Made by a program: the position numbers and the translations under genes. Under the pieces are notes generated by a model. That model was not told where the DNA came from. It worked only from the letters and a program-made list of their open reading frames with translations, and did not search any database. Shown piece after piece: positions 35,560-44,727 of a stretch of 55,871 nucleotides of DNA. Every line of letters begins with the position of its first letter. Within the stretch, counting starts at the first letter, position 1. The DNA comes from Nitrospirota bacterium (GTDB taxonomy: Bacteria > Nitrospirota > Thermodesulfovibrionia > Thermodesulfovibrionales > JdFR-88): positions 1 through 55,871 of the forward strand of contig JAKBYX010000013.1 in NCBI GenBank assembly GCA_021840255.1, in the 5' to 3' direction.

Positions 35560-35743
35560 TTTATCAGGCTGGGCCGGGTAAAGTCAATTTCACATAAAGC
35601 CATGTCAACTGCCGCAAGACGAGCATTGGAGAAGGCCGGGCGAGTGGGCCGGACAAGTTATCGGGTAATGGCTGGAAAGGGGCGGTTTTCGCTTTCCGGC
35701 CTTACTTTCGCTGTCTTTTTTCAGTTAAAATGAAAAAGACTTT

Positions 35744-36748
35744 ATGAATTATACGAAGAAAAAGAAAATTGAAAAGATCGCGGTGACCATAGGTGAGCCG
35801 GGCGGTATCGGGCCGGAGGTGGCCGTGAAGGCGGCCTGCAGCAAGGACGTACGCTCGATATGCTCTCCTGTCCTTATAGGAAGCAGGGCGCCGGTCGAAA
35901 GGGCGCTGAAGATGCTCGAGCTCCCTTTGCGGCTGCGCTCCATAGAGACGCCCGAGGAAAGCCGCCCCGCAGCGGATTTTTTAGAGATCATTGAAACCGG
36001 TCCTTCCGGGGAGGCGGGCTTTAAATCCGGGACGCCTACTGCCGCCGGCGGAAAGGCTTCTTACGAATATATAAAACTGGCCGCCTCGCTTGCCATGGAG
36101 GGGAGGATGGCCGCCGTCTGCACCGCGCCCATTTCCAAGGAGGCCCTGGGGATGGCAGGGATAAAATACCCGGGACACACGGAGATGCTAGCCAGGCTGA
36201 CCGGGACCTCCGACTTTGCCATGATGCTTGTTGGCGGGCCCCTGAGGGTCCTGCTCGTGACCACTCATGCCGCCATAAAGAACGTGCCCCGCCTCATCAA
36301 GAAAGAGGCCGTAGCCGGAAAGATAATGCTTGCCGCCAGGGCCGCACGCATGCTTGGCATCAGAAGGCCCAGGATCGCGGTCTGCGGCCTTAACCCCCAT
36401 GCGGGGGAAGCAGGGCTTTTCGGCTCCGAAGAGGCATTGCAGATAGCTCCGGCCATCCGTGAGGCCAGGGACAAAGGCATCAATGTTCAGGGGCCGGTAG
36501 CCGCCGATGCACTTTTCAGGAAGGCCTATGCCGGGCAGGTGGACATCGTTGTTGCGATGTACCACGACCAGGGGCTTATCCCGCTTAAAATGGTGGCGTT
36601 CGAAAAAGGGGTCAACGTAACGGTGGGGCTTCCCATCATAAGGACGTCGCCGGACCACGGCACCGCCTATGACATCGCCTGGAAGGGCAAGGCGGATCCC
36701 GCCAGCATGATAGAGGCCATGAAGATGGCCCTATCCCTTAAACTGTGA
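35744..36748 (+). CDS. pdxA: 4-hydroxythreonine-4-phosphate dehydrogenase
   Basis: A 334-residue PdxA oxidising 4-phosphohydroxy-L-threonine in the DXP-dependent vitamin B6 pathway. Signatures are VTIGEPGGIGPEVAVKA near 12-28, CTAPISKEAL, the metal-binding PGHTEMLARLTG and AMYHDQGLIPLKM, and VGLPIIRTSPDHGTAYDIA near the C-terminus. The N-terminus has a Lys-rich leader (NYTKKKKIEK). The last 11 bases overlap the 3' end of the convergent yidC gene. pdxJ is not nearby. Confidence 0.96.
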   Translation: MNYTKKKKIEKIAVTIGEPGGIGPEVAVKAACSKDVRSICSPVLIGSRAPVERALKMLELPLRLRSIETPEESRPAADFLEIIETGPSGEAGFKSGTPTAAGGKASYEYIKLAASLAMEGRMAAVCTAPISKEALGMAGIKYPGHTEMLARLTGTSDFAMMLVGGPLRVLLVTTHAAIKNVPRLIKKEAVAGKIMLAARAARMLGIRRPRIAVCGLNPHAGEAGLFGSEEALQIAPAIREARDKGINVQGPVAADALFRKAYAGQVDIVVAMYHDQGLIPLKMVAFEKGVNVTVGLPIIRTSPDHGTAYDIAWKGKADPASMIEAMKMALSLKL

Positions 36749-38321
36749 CTTTCTTGTTGATGTAGGCCTGCTGGGCCACGGAAAGCATGTTGTTCACAAG
36801 CCAGTAAAGCACCAGTCCCGACGCGAAATTCAGGAACATAAAGGTGAAGATCACCGGCATGAAGAGCATCAGCTTCTGCTGGGCCGGGTTGCCGGGGGCG
36901 GCCGGCGTCATCTTCTGCTGTAAGAACATCGTCGCGCCCATTATGATGGGCAGCACATAATACGGGTCTTTCTGGGAGAGGTCGGTGATCCAGAGGGCGA
37001 AGGGCGCCCCCCGCAGCGAGACGTCGATCAGCAGCACCTTGTAGAGAGCGAAGAAAACCGGTATCTGCAGCAGCATCGGAAGGCAGCCGCCCATCGGGTT
37101 TACCTTGTGCTTTTTGTAAAGCTCCATCATCTCCCGCTGCATCCTCTGGGGATCTTTCTTGTATTTCTGCCTTATTTCCTGCATCATGGGCTGGACCATC
37201 TGGAGCTTTTTCATTGATTTTTGCCCTTTGGCCACTATGGGCAGAAACGGAATCCTTATCAGTATGGTAAGGGCGATGATGGACCATCCGTAATTGCCGA
37301 TCTCGCCGTTTATCAGATTGAGCAGCCATAATATCGGCCGGGCAATGATGGAGAAAAAGCCGAAATCCACTATGTACTGCAGCCCGCTACCCAGTGCGGC
37401 AAGGTCGGACTGCTTTTTGGGGCCCGCATAAATGGCGAACTTCTCCACGGAAGGATTTTTGGCCCTGAAAGTAATTATGGGGTTGCCGTTTTGCATGAAA
37501 GCGGCGGCTTCATCCATTTTGGAGTGGGGCACAATCGCGGAGCAGAAATATTTGTCTTCCTGGGCTATCCACTTCACATCCTGAGTGTAGGAGATCGTCC
37601 CATGCTCCAGTTTTTTAGGTGTCACCTCTATCCTGTCGGTGCCGGAAAGAAGGACCGGGCCTACATGGATGCCTCTTCCGCCCTCCCTGGAATATATGCC
37701 GAAATCTGGCCCAAGCGTAATTTGATAGTTGGGAAAGCCCTTGACCTCATCTTTAAGGTCTACCCGGTACTGGCCGTTATGAAAGGTATATGTCCTTCTT
37801 ATTAACGCCTGGCCGGAGGTGTACTCAAATACGATCTTCCCTTCAGGATGGGATTTGTCCAGCTTCAGGTCTCCCCCGCCAGTAACGGTGAAGTTCAGGT
37901 TTGCGGCATCGAAATCGGATACCAGCCCCAGCGCCAGAGGCGCAGGCGAACCGCCAGGGGTCAGGATGACCACGTTCTGGTTTTTGGTCTGCTTGGTGTC
38001 TCCCTTGAATTTTTTGAGCATCCAGTAGTCGGGCACCCCGCCCACGGATGAGAACCTGGCTACATACTGGTCTGTCTCGACCGTTACGATATGTTCCGGG
38101 ACAGTTTTTTGGGCGCCCTGGGAAAGAGCGGCGGCGGACGTGGCAGCCATAGCTGCCGGCTTTTCCTGTGCGATGGGCGCGTTGGCCGCCATCTGTGAGG
38201 TTGCTGCCGTCTGAGAGACAGTGGCCGCAGGGACCGGCGCCCTTTTGGGGACCAGGAAATACTGGTAGAGGATGAGCACCGCTACTGACAGGACTACCGC
38301 TAATAAGGCTTTTTTATCCAT
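36738..38321 (-). CDS. yidC: Membrane protein insertase YidC
   Basis: 527 residues, Gram-negative length. TM1 lies at about 5-22. A large periplasmic beta-domain spans ~60-340, preceded by an Ala/Thr/Pro-rich linker. The conserved C-terminal insertase core (~350-525) has NYGWSIIALTILIRIPFLP with the groove Arg, MGGCLPMLLQIPVFFALYKVL and FASGLVLYWLVNNMLSVAQQ. It inserts and folds inner-membrane proteins with or without SecYEG. It follows yidD by 61 bases in the rpmH-yidD-yidC order. Confidence 0.97.
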   Translation of the reverse strand: MDKKALLAVVLSVAVLILYQYFLVPKRAPVPAATVSQTAATSQMAANAPIAQEKPAAMAATSAAALSQGAQKTVPEHIVTVETDQYVARFSSVGGVPDYWMLKKFKGDTKQTKNQNVVILTPGGSPAPLALGLVSDFDAANLNFTVTGGGDLKLDKSHPEGKIVFEYTSGQALIRRTYTFHNGQYRVDLKDEVKGFPNYQITLGPDFGIYSREGGRGIHVGPVLLSGTDRIEVTPKKLEHGTISYTQDVKWIAQEDKYFCSAIVPHSKMDEAAAFMQNGNPIITFRAKNPSVEKFAIYAGPKKQSDLAALGSGLQYIVDFGFFSIIARPILWLLNLINGEIGNYGWSIIALTILIRIPFLPIVAKGQKSMKKLQMVQPMMQEIRQKYKKDPQRMQREMMELYKKHKVNPMGGCLPMLLQIPVFFALYKVLLIDVSLRGAPFALWITDLSQKDPYYVLPIIMGATMFLQQKMTPAAPGNPAQQKLMLFMPVIFTFMFLNFASGLVLYWLVNNMLSVAQQAYINKKVTV

Positions 38322-38382
38322 TTACATCCCCTTCGGGAATCGAACGCGCTTTTTAAATTTTTTGTTATTGTTTTTTATTTTA

Positions 38383-38595
38383 TTACCTGAGGGGATCGTA
38401 GCCCCCGGCGCTAAAAGGATGGCACCTGGCTAGCCTTTTGAGCCCCAGCCATCCGCCCTTGAGCGCTCCATAGCGCCCTACGGCCTGTCTTGCGTACTCA
38501 GAGCAAGACGGTATGAAGCGGCAGCTTGCCGGCAAAATTGGAGACAAGGCCACCTGATAGAACCCTATCAGCAGGAGGACGAGCTTTTTAACCAT
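38383..38595 (-). CDS. yidD: Membrane protein insertion efficiency factor YidD
   Basis: 70 residues of the YidD/DUF37 family. An N-terminal amphipathic helix (VLLLIGFYQVALSPIL) is followed by the signature SCRFIPSCSEYARQAV and the C-terminal RCHPFSAGGYDP. It is a small membrane-associated protein normally coded between rnpA and yidC. Here the gene before it is rpmH directly, without rnpA. Confidence 0.96.
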   Translation of the reverse strand: MVKKLVLLLIGFYQVALSPILPASCRFIPSCSEYARQAVGRYGALKGGWLGLKRLARCHPFSAGGYDPLR

Positions 38596-38637
38596 TTTTT
38601 AAAAAAAGGGGCTTTTTGCTTTTGTGCTGCTTTCAGA

Positions 38638-38781
38638 TTAGACAGTAAGTCTTTTTCTGCCTTTGGCCCTTCTTCTTTTAAGGATGTCGCGTCCACCCTT
38701 GGTGCTCATCTTCTTTAGAAAGCCGAGGTTTCTCTTTCTCCGTCTTGTGTGAGGATGAAATGTCGTATATGTTCCGCCCAT
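38638..38781 (-). CDS. rpmH: Ribosomal protein L34
   Basis: A 47-residue basic protein ending in the family hallmark [12 protein letters not shown], with [15 protein letters not shown] near the start corresponding to TFQPSNRKRKRTHGF in E. coli. The start is ATG 38781; no alternative start lies upstream in frame and no Shine-Dalgarno is visible. A promoter -10 ends eight bases before the start, so the mRNA would be almost leaderless. It is followed after 42 bases by yidD. Confidence 0.95.
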   Translation of the reverse strand: MGGTYTTFHPHTRRRKRNLGFLKKMSTKGGRDILKRRRAKGRKRLTV

Positions 38782-38789
38782 AGTCCAAA

Positions 38790-38819
38790 AGTATATCTTT
38801 AACCCGGCCATTTTGTCAA
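38790..38819 (-). promoter_or_regulatory. Promoter of the rpmH-yidD-yidC operon
   Basis: Minus strand TTGACA (38819-38814), 18 bases, TATACT (38795-38790). The -10 ends eight bases before the rpmH ATG. The remaining gap up to 39028 shows no gene. Confidence 0.65.
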
Positions 38820-39028
38820 TGGGATAATTGAGGGATGCAAAACATCATAAACCACGCAAATCTGAAGCAGGAGCCATTGACTTGTGCCAGACTTATGCCA
38901 GGCAGTAATTAAAAAATCCCGTGTTCCGGGCCAGGGAGATATATTTATTTTTCTTCGCGGGTCTTAACGTGGGGCATATCAAAAACCTACTTTTAAAAGG
39001 GCTTCGCTTTGGAGTAAAATGACTAATC

Positions 39029-40258
39029 ATGCAATCGGTCATAAAAGGACTGTTACAAAAAAACGGCAGCAAGATCGTCCTGCTGGTTATGGACGGTCTT
39101 GGAGGACTGCCCTATAAAGGACCAGAGGGGGCTTTTGCAGGGAAAACGGAACTGGAGGCCGCGCACACCCCTAACCTGGACAGGCTGTCCGGCGCCTCGG
39201 CGTGCGGCATGCACTTGCCGGTAGGGGCCGGCATTACGCCTGGCAGCGGGCCCGGGCACCTGGGGCTTTTCGGGTACGACCCGCTTAAATGGGAGATAGG
39301 AAGGGGAATACTGGAGGCCGTGGGCCTGGGGCTCGATGTAAAAAAGACCGATGTCGCCATCAGGTGCAATTACGCCACCCTGGAAGACAATGTAATAACT
39401 GACAGGCGGGCGGGCAGACCCTCCACAGAGAAGATGCGGAAGGTGACGGAACTGCTCCAGAAGGAGATCCCGGAGATAGACGGGGTAAAGTTCATATTCG
39501 GCCCCGGGATGGAGCACCGCTTTGCCGTCATCATGAGATTTCCGGAGGCGCTAACTCCTGAGGCCGCCATGGTCAACGACTCCGATCCCCAGATGGAGGG
39601 CAAGGCGCCGCTTCCCCTTATACCAAAACACCCTAAGGCGGAAAGAACGGCTGCGATAGCCGCCAAGTTCATAAATAAAGTGGAAGAAATCCTCAAGGGA
39701 GGGCACCCGCAGAACTATACCCTTGTGAGGGGATTTTCCACCCACCCGCGTATGCCTTCTTTACTGGAGGCCTACGGGCTGCGTGCCCTTGCAATTGCTT
39801 CTTATCCCATGTACCGCGGGCTTGCGCGGCTGATCGGTATGGAGGCTCCGGACTTCGAGGGCAGCTTCGATGAAGAGATAGAGTATATGAAACACAATTG
39901 GGACAGTTACGATTTTTTCTTCATACATTTTAAAAAGACCGACTCGTACGGGGAAGACGGCAATTTCGCCGAAAAGGTAAAAAAGATAGAGGAGGTGGAC
40001 GGGGCGCTGCCCTCCATACTCGCCCTGAAACCCGAGGCGCTCATAATCACCGGGGACCATTCAACCCCGGCGGTGATGAAAGGCCATAGCTGGCATCCGG
40101 TCCCCGTCATGCTCCATGCGCCTTATGTGCTTGGAGGCCTTACCGAAGGCTTCTCGGAAAGACAGTGCCTTAAGGGCGAGCTTGGGATCATCCCCTCGGT
40201 TTCCCTCATGGCGCTTGCGCTTGCAAACGCTGGAAGGCTTAAAAAGTTCGGCTCCTAA
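39029..40258 (+). CDS. apgM: Cofactor-independent phosphoglycerate mutase, archaeal (ApgM) type
   Basis: A 409-residue alkaline-phosphatase-superfamily enzyme converting 3- and 2-phosphoglycerate. Metal-binding VMDGLGG lies near 19-25, and the nucleophile-region GITPGSGPGHLGLFGYDP near 70-87. Late ligands are in FFFIHFKKTDSYGEDG and ITGDHSTPAVMKGHSWHPVP. This ~400-residue class is the archaeal form, also present in several bacterial phyla, distinct from the 510-residue GpmI. It is a single gene with no tight neighbours. Confidence 0.95.
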   Translation: MQSVIKGLLQKNGSKIVLLVMDGLGGLPYKGPEGAFAGKTELEAAHTPNLDRLSGASACGMHLPVGAGITPGSGPGHLGLFGYDPLKWEIGRGILEAVGLGLDVKKTDVAIRCNYATLEDNVITDRRAGRPSTEKMRKVTELLQKEIPEIDGVKFIFGPGMEHRFAVIMRFPEALTPEAAMVNDSDPQMEGKAPLPLIPKHPKAERTAAIAAKFINKVEEILKGGHPQNYTLVRGFSTHPRMPSLLEAYGLRALAIASYPMYRGLARLIGMEAPDFEGSFDEEIEYMKHNWDSYDFFFIHFKKTDSYGEDGNFAEKVKKIEEVDGALPSILALKPEALIITGDHSTPAVMKGHSWHPVPVMLHAPYVLGGLTEGFSERQCLKGELGIIPSVSLMALALANAGRLKKFGS

Positions 40259-40359
40259 GAGCCCGGATGTCTGAATGACCTTTTCTTTTTTACCTTCAGT
40301 TAAACTATTGATAGCTGTGCTGCCAAAGTCTTATACCAGTCATTCCGGATAAGAAGACC

Positions 40360-41799
40360 ATGACGGAAAAAGAAAAAGAAAAAAATAGAGGTTTTCTCAT
40401 CGATACGCATTGCCATCTGGACATGTCCCAGTTCGACGCGGACAGGGCGGAGGTTTTGGAGCGCGCGAAAGCCGCCGGTGTGAGGCACATCGTAACGGTC
40501 GGGTCGGGGCTGGAAAGCTCAAAGGCTGCCGTGGAGATGGCCAGATCCGATGATTTCTCTGATGATTTCATTTACGCGGCCGTGGGTGTGCATCCGCATG
40601 ACGCCAAGGATTTTGACGATAACGCTTTCGAGACACTGCTGGCCCTTGCCAGGGACAAGAAGACCGTGGCTATCGGGGAGACGGGTCTCGACTATCATTA
40701 CATGCACTCGCCCAAAGAGGTCCAGATCGAGGCATTCAGAATGCACATGGATATTGCCAAGGAAACGGGGCTTCCCCTTATCGTGCACTCCCGGGAAGCG
40801 GCGGAGGACACGCTTCGCGTGTTAAGGGAATACGGCCAGGGCGGACGGGAACATGGTGGAGGGCCTCTGAGGGGCGTTTTGCACTGTTTTTCCGGGGACA
40901 TGGAGATGGCAGGTGAGCTGGTAGCGATGGGCTTCCATATATCCTTTGCGGGGCCCGTCACTTTCAGAAAATCATCGGCGCTTGCCGGTGTGGCCGCATG
41001 GGTCCCTGATGACCGCCTGCTTATTGAGACCGATGCCCCGTATCTTGCCCCCGAGCCTTTCAGGGGAAAAAGGAACGAGCCTGCATATATCAGGTCCACG
41101 GCGGAAAAAATAGCTGAGCTGAGGGGCATCACCATAGGCGACGTGGCCAGGATAACTTCCCTTAACGCCTCAAGGCTCTTTGGCATGGAAGAGATGCCCG
41201 GTGAAGGCGTAATTGCCTATCCCATACGCGACAGCCTTTATCTGAACGTAACCAACCGCTGCACCAATAACTGTACTTTTTGTGTGCGGATGAAAAGCGA
41301 TTTCGTAAAAGGGCATATGCTAAGGCTCAGGCGGGAGCCATCCGCGCAGGACCTGGAAGAGGCGATAGGAAAAGACCCGCGAAAATATTCCGAAATAGTC
41401 TTTTGCGGCTATGGCGAACCTCTCATGCGGCTGGACACCGTAAAGGAAGTGGCCAAATGGGTGAAGGAGAGGGGCGGAAGGGTGAGGATAAACACCAACG
41501 GACAGGGAAACCTGGTGCACGGGAGGGACATCCTGCCTGAACTTGCGGGACTCGTGGACTCGCTCTCCATCAGTCTGGACGCCCAGGACGAAGAGACTTA
41601 CGGGAGATTGTGCAAGCCCCTGCACAAGGAGGCGTTCAGGGCGCTTCTGGATTTCATTTCAGGCGCGGTCAGGTATGTGCCGGACGTGCAGGTTACCGTC
41701 GTTGAGACGGAGGGTGTGGACGTGGCGGCTTGCCGGCGGCTTGCCGGGACACTGGGGGTGAAGAACCTCAGGGTCAGGAAACTTGACGTGGTAGGCTGA
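40360..41799 (+). CDS. TatD-family metal-dependent hydrolase fused to a radical SAM domain
   Basis: 479 residues in two domains. The N-terminal ~265 form a complete TatD nuclease-type hydrolase: DTHCHLDMSQFD, the GETGLDYHY motif, PLIVHSREA, LHCFSGDMEMA and IETDAPYLAPEP. The C-terminal ~200 form a radical SAM domain with 4Fe-4S ligands C301, C305, C308 (NRCTNNCTFCVRMK) and YGEPLMR, INTNGQGN, LSISLDAQDEETY motifs. TatD-associated radical SAM proteins occur in other bacteria, as a fusion or neighbour; their substrate is unknown. The first residues are Lys/Glu-rich. Confidence 0.93.
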   Translation: MTEKEKEKNRGFLIDTHCHLDMSQFDADRAEVLERAKAAGVRHIVTVGSGLESSKAAVEMARSDDFSDDFIYAAVGVHPHDAKDFDDNAFETLLALARDKKTVAIGETGLDYHYMHSPKEVQIEAFRMHMDIAKETGLPLIVHSREAAEDTLRVLREYGQGGREHGGGPLRGVLHCFSGDMEMAGELVAMGFHISFAGPVTFRKSSALAGVAAWVPDDRLLIETDAPYLAPEPFRGKRNEPAYIRSTAEKIAELRGITIGDVARITSLNASRLFGMEEMPGEGVIAYPIRDSLYLNVTNRCTNNCTFCVRMKSDFVKGHMLRLRREPSAQDLEEAIGKDPRKYSEIVFCGYGEPLMRLDTVKEVAKWVKERGGRVRINTNGQGNLVHGRDILPELAGLVDSLSISLDAQDEETYGRLCKPLHKEAFRALLDFISGAVRYVPDVQVTVVETEGVDVAACRRLAGTLGVKNLRVRKLDVVG

Positions 41800-41817
41800 A
41801 AAAATTTTTTAACTGCT

Positions 41818-41853
41818 ATTCCCTGCAGCTTTTTGCTGCAGGGTGATTCATTC
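41818..41853. repeat. Hairpin repeat at a gene 3' end, copy B (terminator)
   Basis: CCCTGCAGC, T5 loop, GCTGCAGGG (41821-41843), a perfect 9-bp stem, followed by TGATTCATTC. It is homologous to copy A at 23590-23622, and the sensor stop codon (41850-41848) lies inside it. On the minus strand an AAAAAATTTTTT stretch follows, and it should terminate both converging genes. Confidence 0.75.
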
Positions 41854-43698
41854 TTCCCCTTTTTGTTCCCCGTCTTTTTTCCACTTCAGATGATTATATA
41901 GCTGGCGCATCTTCTCATAGAGCCTTATATTCTCAAGCGACAGGCCCGCCATACGGACCGCATGTACGATTATATCTTCATCTTCCACGCTCCACTCGTG
42001 TCTGGAGAAACTGAAGAGAAGGAGCACCCCGTTCATCTTCTCCTTTCCCGGCATCGGGAATGCCGCACAGGCGCGCATGCCCGCTTGCCTGAGGACGGAT
42101 TTTTCCGCCCTTGGATCGGAGGAAAGATCGGCTGTCGTAAACGGGTTCCCCAATGCCGCCTTGCATAGGATGTCTTCCCCTGCCCCGCTCATTTTGTCCA
42201 TTTGAAATGTCCCGTTTTCCCTGAAGAACCCGGACAGGGGCCCGCAGTGGTATTTGCTTGAAAGCTCCACTCCCATCTCATCGAGCAGAAAGACGCACGC
42301 CCCGTCCATGCCGGTAAGCTCAACCAGCTTTTTCATGGAGGGGTTAAAGGCATCCTCTCCGCGAAGAGAACTGTTTATGATCCGCGAAAAATCCAGGAGG
42401 GCCGCCAGTTCCCTTTCCTTCCTGTCCATTTCGTCCCGGAGCCGTTTCTGTTCTGTAATGTCCCTGATCATAACGGCGGCATTTTTTACAATACCCCGCC
42501 GATTTTTAATGGGATAGGCCGTGGCTTCATAAAGGGAGGGGACCTGTGCGCGGTTTTTCATTGGCATGGCATGTTCCTTCTGCGGCCTGCCCGTCTTGAA
42601 GACCATTTTTACGGGGCAATTCAGGGAAGCGCAGGTCCCCTCGGGGTCGCAGACAGAGGTATAAGGGGCACCGGCCGGGTCTGTCCCCGTCTCGTTCTTT
42701 GCGGCCTTGTTGGACATTATTATGTTGAGCCCCTCATTGGCCACCATAAATATCTCCGGCATGCTGTCCATGAATGCCTGCTGAAATTCCGCGGCTTCCC
42801 TCAGAGTCTCCCTGAACCCTGCCTCCTGCCTGAAGTCTTTGAGTATGCCCAACCTGCCGGCAGTTTCGCCTTTGCTCTTCCCCACGGAATTTTTGTTTTT
42901 GTTTGCTTTTGCCGGCAGGGGAGACCATGACGCCATTACGGCCACCGTTTCCCCATTTTTAGAGATGAGCATGAGCTCGCTGGAGGAGCAGGCGCCGTCC
43001 TCACAGGAGAGCAGGTGCCTTCTCAATGCCCTTTCGCTTTTTTCGTCCATGAAATCAAAAACGGGAAACCCTATGATATCGTCCCGTTCATATCCCAGAA
43101 GCTCCGTGAAGGCCGGGTTTATGTCCGTTACCAGGTTTTCTTCATCCATCACCCAAAGGGCATCCAGCATCATGCTTACATAGCGGTTTTTTAACGCCAG
43201 GGCCTCTTCCTTGTCCCTCAGCGTCCGCAAGAGCCGGTTCATGGCGCAGGCGATCTCGGCAAGCTCTCCGGCCCCGGAAGCGGACTCCGTCGCGCAGATG
43301 TACTGAACGGCATCCAGGGGATCGGCATCCGGATTGACCGCCGGACTATCCATACCAATCCTTGAGGTGGCCATGCCAATCCTTTCGGGGGCCGCATTTA
43401 TCGTTACGGCGGCCGAATGGAGGTCCTTTACGGCCTTAAGGAACTTTTTTCCGAAAAACAGCGCGGCCATGAAACCGGTCATGAATACGTAAAAACCGAT
43501 CGCGAGGAAGTGGTTTTCACCCTCCGCGGTCAGCTTGTAGAAAACAAATTTCTGCTCCAGGGAAACGGGCGCAATATTTTCCATCCCCGAAATTATCAGA
43601 TGGGACTGGTGGTCCGCTACCAATAACATTATTGCGACAAAGGTAGCAGAGAAGGAAAAAAGAAACAGAAAAAATCCGGTTATCAATGTTTTTTTCAT
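41848..43698 (-). CDS. Membrane PAS-PAS-GAF sensor protein without output domain
   Basis: 616 residues. TM1 is at about 7-29 and TM2 at about 65-83 with a ~35-residue periplasmic loop; a HAMP-like linker leads to ~160. PAS1 (~167-285) has MLDALWVMDEENLVTDINPAF and LGYERDDIIGFPVFDFM. PAS2 (~305-430) has a Cys-rich loop (VCDPEGTCASLNCPV). A GAF domain (~440-595) follows. The chain ends in a coiled coil (RLYEKMRQLYNHLKW) with no kinase, GGDEF, EAL, HD or methyl-accepting region. Downstream is a convergent gene, so the output domain is not simply split off. Its partner is unknown. Confidence 0.88.
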   Translation of the reverse strand: MKKTLITGFFLFLFSFSATFVAIMLLVADHQSHLIISGMENIAPVSLEQKFVFYKLTAEGENHFLAIGFYVFMTGFMAALFFGKKFLKAVKDLHSAAVTINAAPERIGMATSRIGMDSPAVNPDADPLDAVQYICATESASGAGELAEIACAMNRLLRTLRDKEEALALKNRYVSMMLDALWVMDEENLVTDINPAFTELLGYERDDIIGFPVFDFMDEKSERALRRHLLSCEDGACSSSELMLISKNGETVAVMASWSPLPAKANKNKNSVGKSKGETAGRLGILKDFRQEAGFRETLREAAEFQQAFMDSMPEIFMVANEGLNIIMSNKAAKNETGTDPAGAPYTSVCDPEGTCASLNCPVKMVFKTGRPQKEHAMPMKNRAQVPSLYEATAYPIKNRRGIVKNAAVMIRDITEQKRLRDEMDRKERELAALLDFSRIINSSLRGEDAFNPSMKKLVELTGMDGACVFLLDEMGVELSSKYHCGPLSGFFRENGTFQMDKMSGAGEDILCKAALGNPFTTADLSSDPRAEKSVLRQAGMRACAAFPMPGKEKMNGVLLLFSFSRHEWSVEDEDIIVHAVRMAGLSLENIRLYEKMRQLYNHLKWKKDGEQKGEE

Positions 43699-43701
43699 CG
43701 C

Positions 43702-44691
43702 CTAGAACGCCTTCATCGCCAGGTATATGAAAAGGACCGAAATGCCCCAGGCAAACATGGCCGTCAGCGCCGGAGAGGCCCCCTTCCGTGCAATGGAATC
43801 GAAATCCACGGAAAAACCCAGGGAGGCCAGGGAAACGGACAGCACAAAGAGTCCTGCCGGGGCAAGGGCGCCGCTCAATCTCAGCCCGGCCGTTCCGGCC
43901 AGGTTCACTGCCAGGGCGAGACCCCAAAAAAGCGAAATAAAGCAGACCGCTTCCCAGGTCCGCACAGTCTCTTTTGCCTTTTTTGTTTTTTTTATCTTTT
44001 TTGTGAAATACAGACCCATGAGCAGAAAACCCAGAAGCGCGGTCCTCAGGAGCTTCAGGCCGGTGGCAAGACCTGCCAGCTTTTCACTCATGGAAGCGGA
44101 GGCCGCTTTTACCAGGCCAAGGGAAGGCAGTGCGGCCCCCAGCATGAACGCGAATTTTTGGGAGGCAAGCCCCAGCGCGTCAGGGCAGAAGCTGATCGAC
44201 AGCATGCCGGCCAGCCCGATGGCCCACAGGGAGATCAGTGAGACGGACACATCGTTTCTGTCCGCGGCCCTCATTCCCGAGATAATGGATACGCCGCTTG
44301 CCCCCGAAATGGAAAGGCCGGTGCAAAGCAATAGCGTGATTTCATGATCCAGTCCTAGTCCCCTGGCCACAAGAAAAGTTATGATGAAAAAAAGCAGACT
44401 CGCTCCCAATATGTGGGGCAGAAACCGCATGGTCGCCCCGGAAATGACCAGTTGCGAACCGTAAAGGCCAAGCCCGGCCGGCAGGACCCGCCTGATGCAA
44501 AACCGGGTGCCGGCCTCAAATGCGCCTTTTTTTTCGATAAAATTTCCCAGGAGCATACCCATCAGCGGGGATATCAGCAGGGCGTCAAAGGACGGGTGGA
44601 GGGAGGAGGCCAGCAGAGCCAGGGAGGCGACGCCCGCCGCCAGGCATATTCCCGGTATTATGGAAGAGAATTCAGCCATGCAAGGGCCCAA
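43702..44691 (-). CDS. YeiH/UPF0324-family membrane protein (putative anion exporter)
   Basis: 329 residues with about ten membrane segments. The family is recognised from SPLMGMLLGN near 40, the RRVLPAGLGLYGSQLVIS segment near 67-84 and the central LLLCTGLSISGASGVSIISG. Members are annotated as putative sulfate/sulfonate exporters; direct evidence is thin. A Lys-rich cytoplasmic loop (KKIKKTKKAKETVR, about 215-230) is coded by an A-rich tract. It starts upstream of the PAS/GAF sensor gene by three bases, implying co-transcription. ATG at 44679 is an alternative start. Confidence 0.82.
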   Translation of the reverse strand: MGPCMAEFSSIIPGICLAAGVASLALLASSLHPSFDALLISPLMGMLLGNFIEKKGAFEAGTRFCIRRVLPAGLGLYGSQLVISGATMRFLPHILGASLLFFIITFLVARGLGLDHEITLLLCTGLSISGASGVSIISGMRAADRNDVSVSLISLWAIGLAGMLSISFCPDALGLASQKFAFMLGAALPSLGLVKAASASMSEKLAGLATGLKLLRTALLGFLLMGLYFTKKIKKTKKAKETVRTWEAVCFISLFWGLALAVNLAGTAGLRLSGALAPAGLFVLSVSLASLGFSVDFDSIARKGASPALTAMFAWGISVLFIYLAMKAF

Positions 44692-44727
44692 AAACTAAAA
44701 ATGAAAGTAAAAATGAAAATAAAAAAG

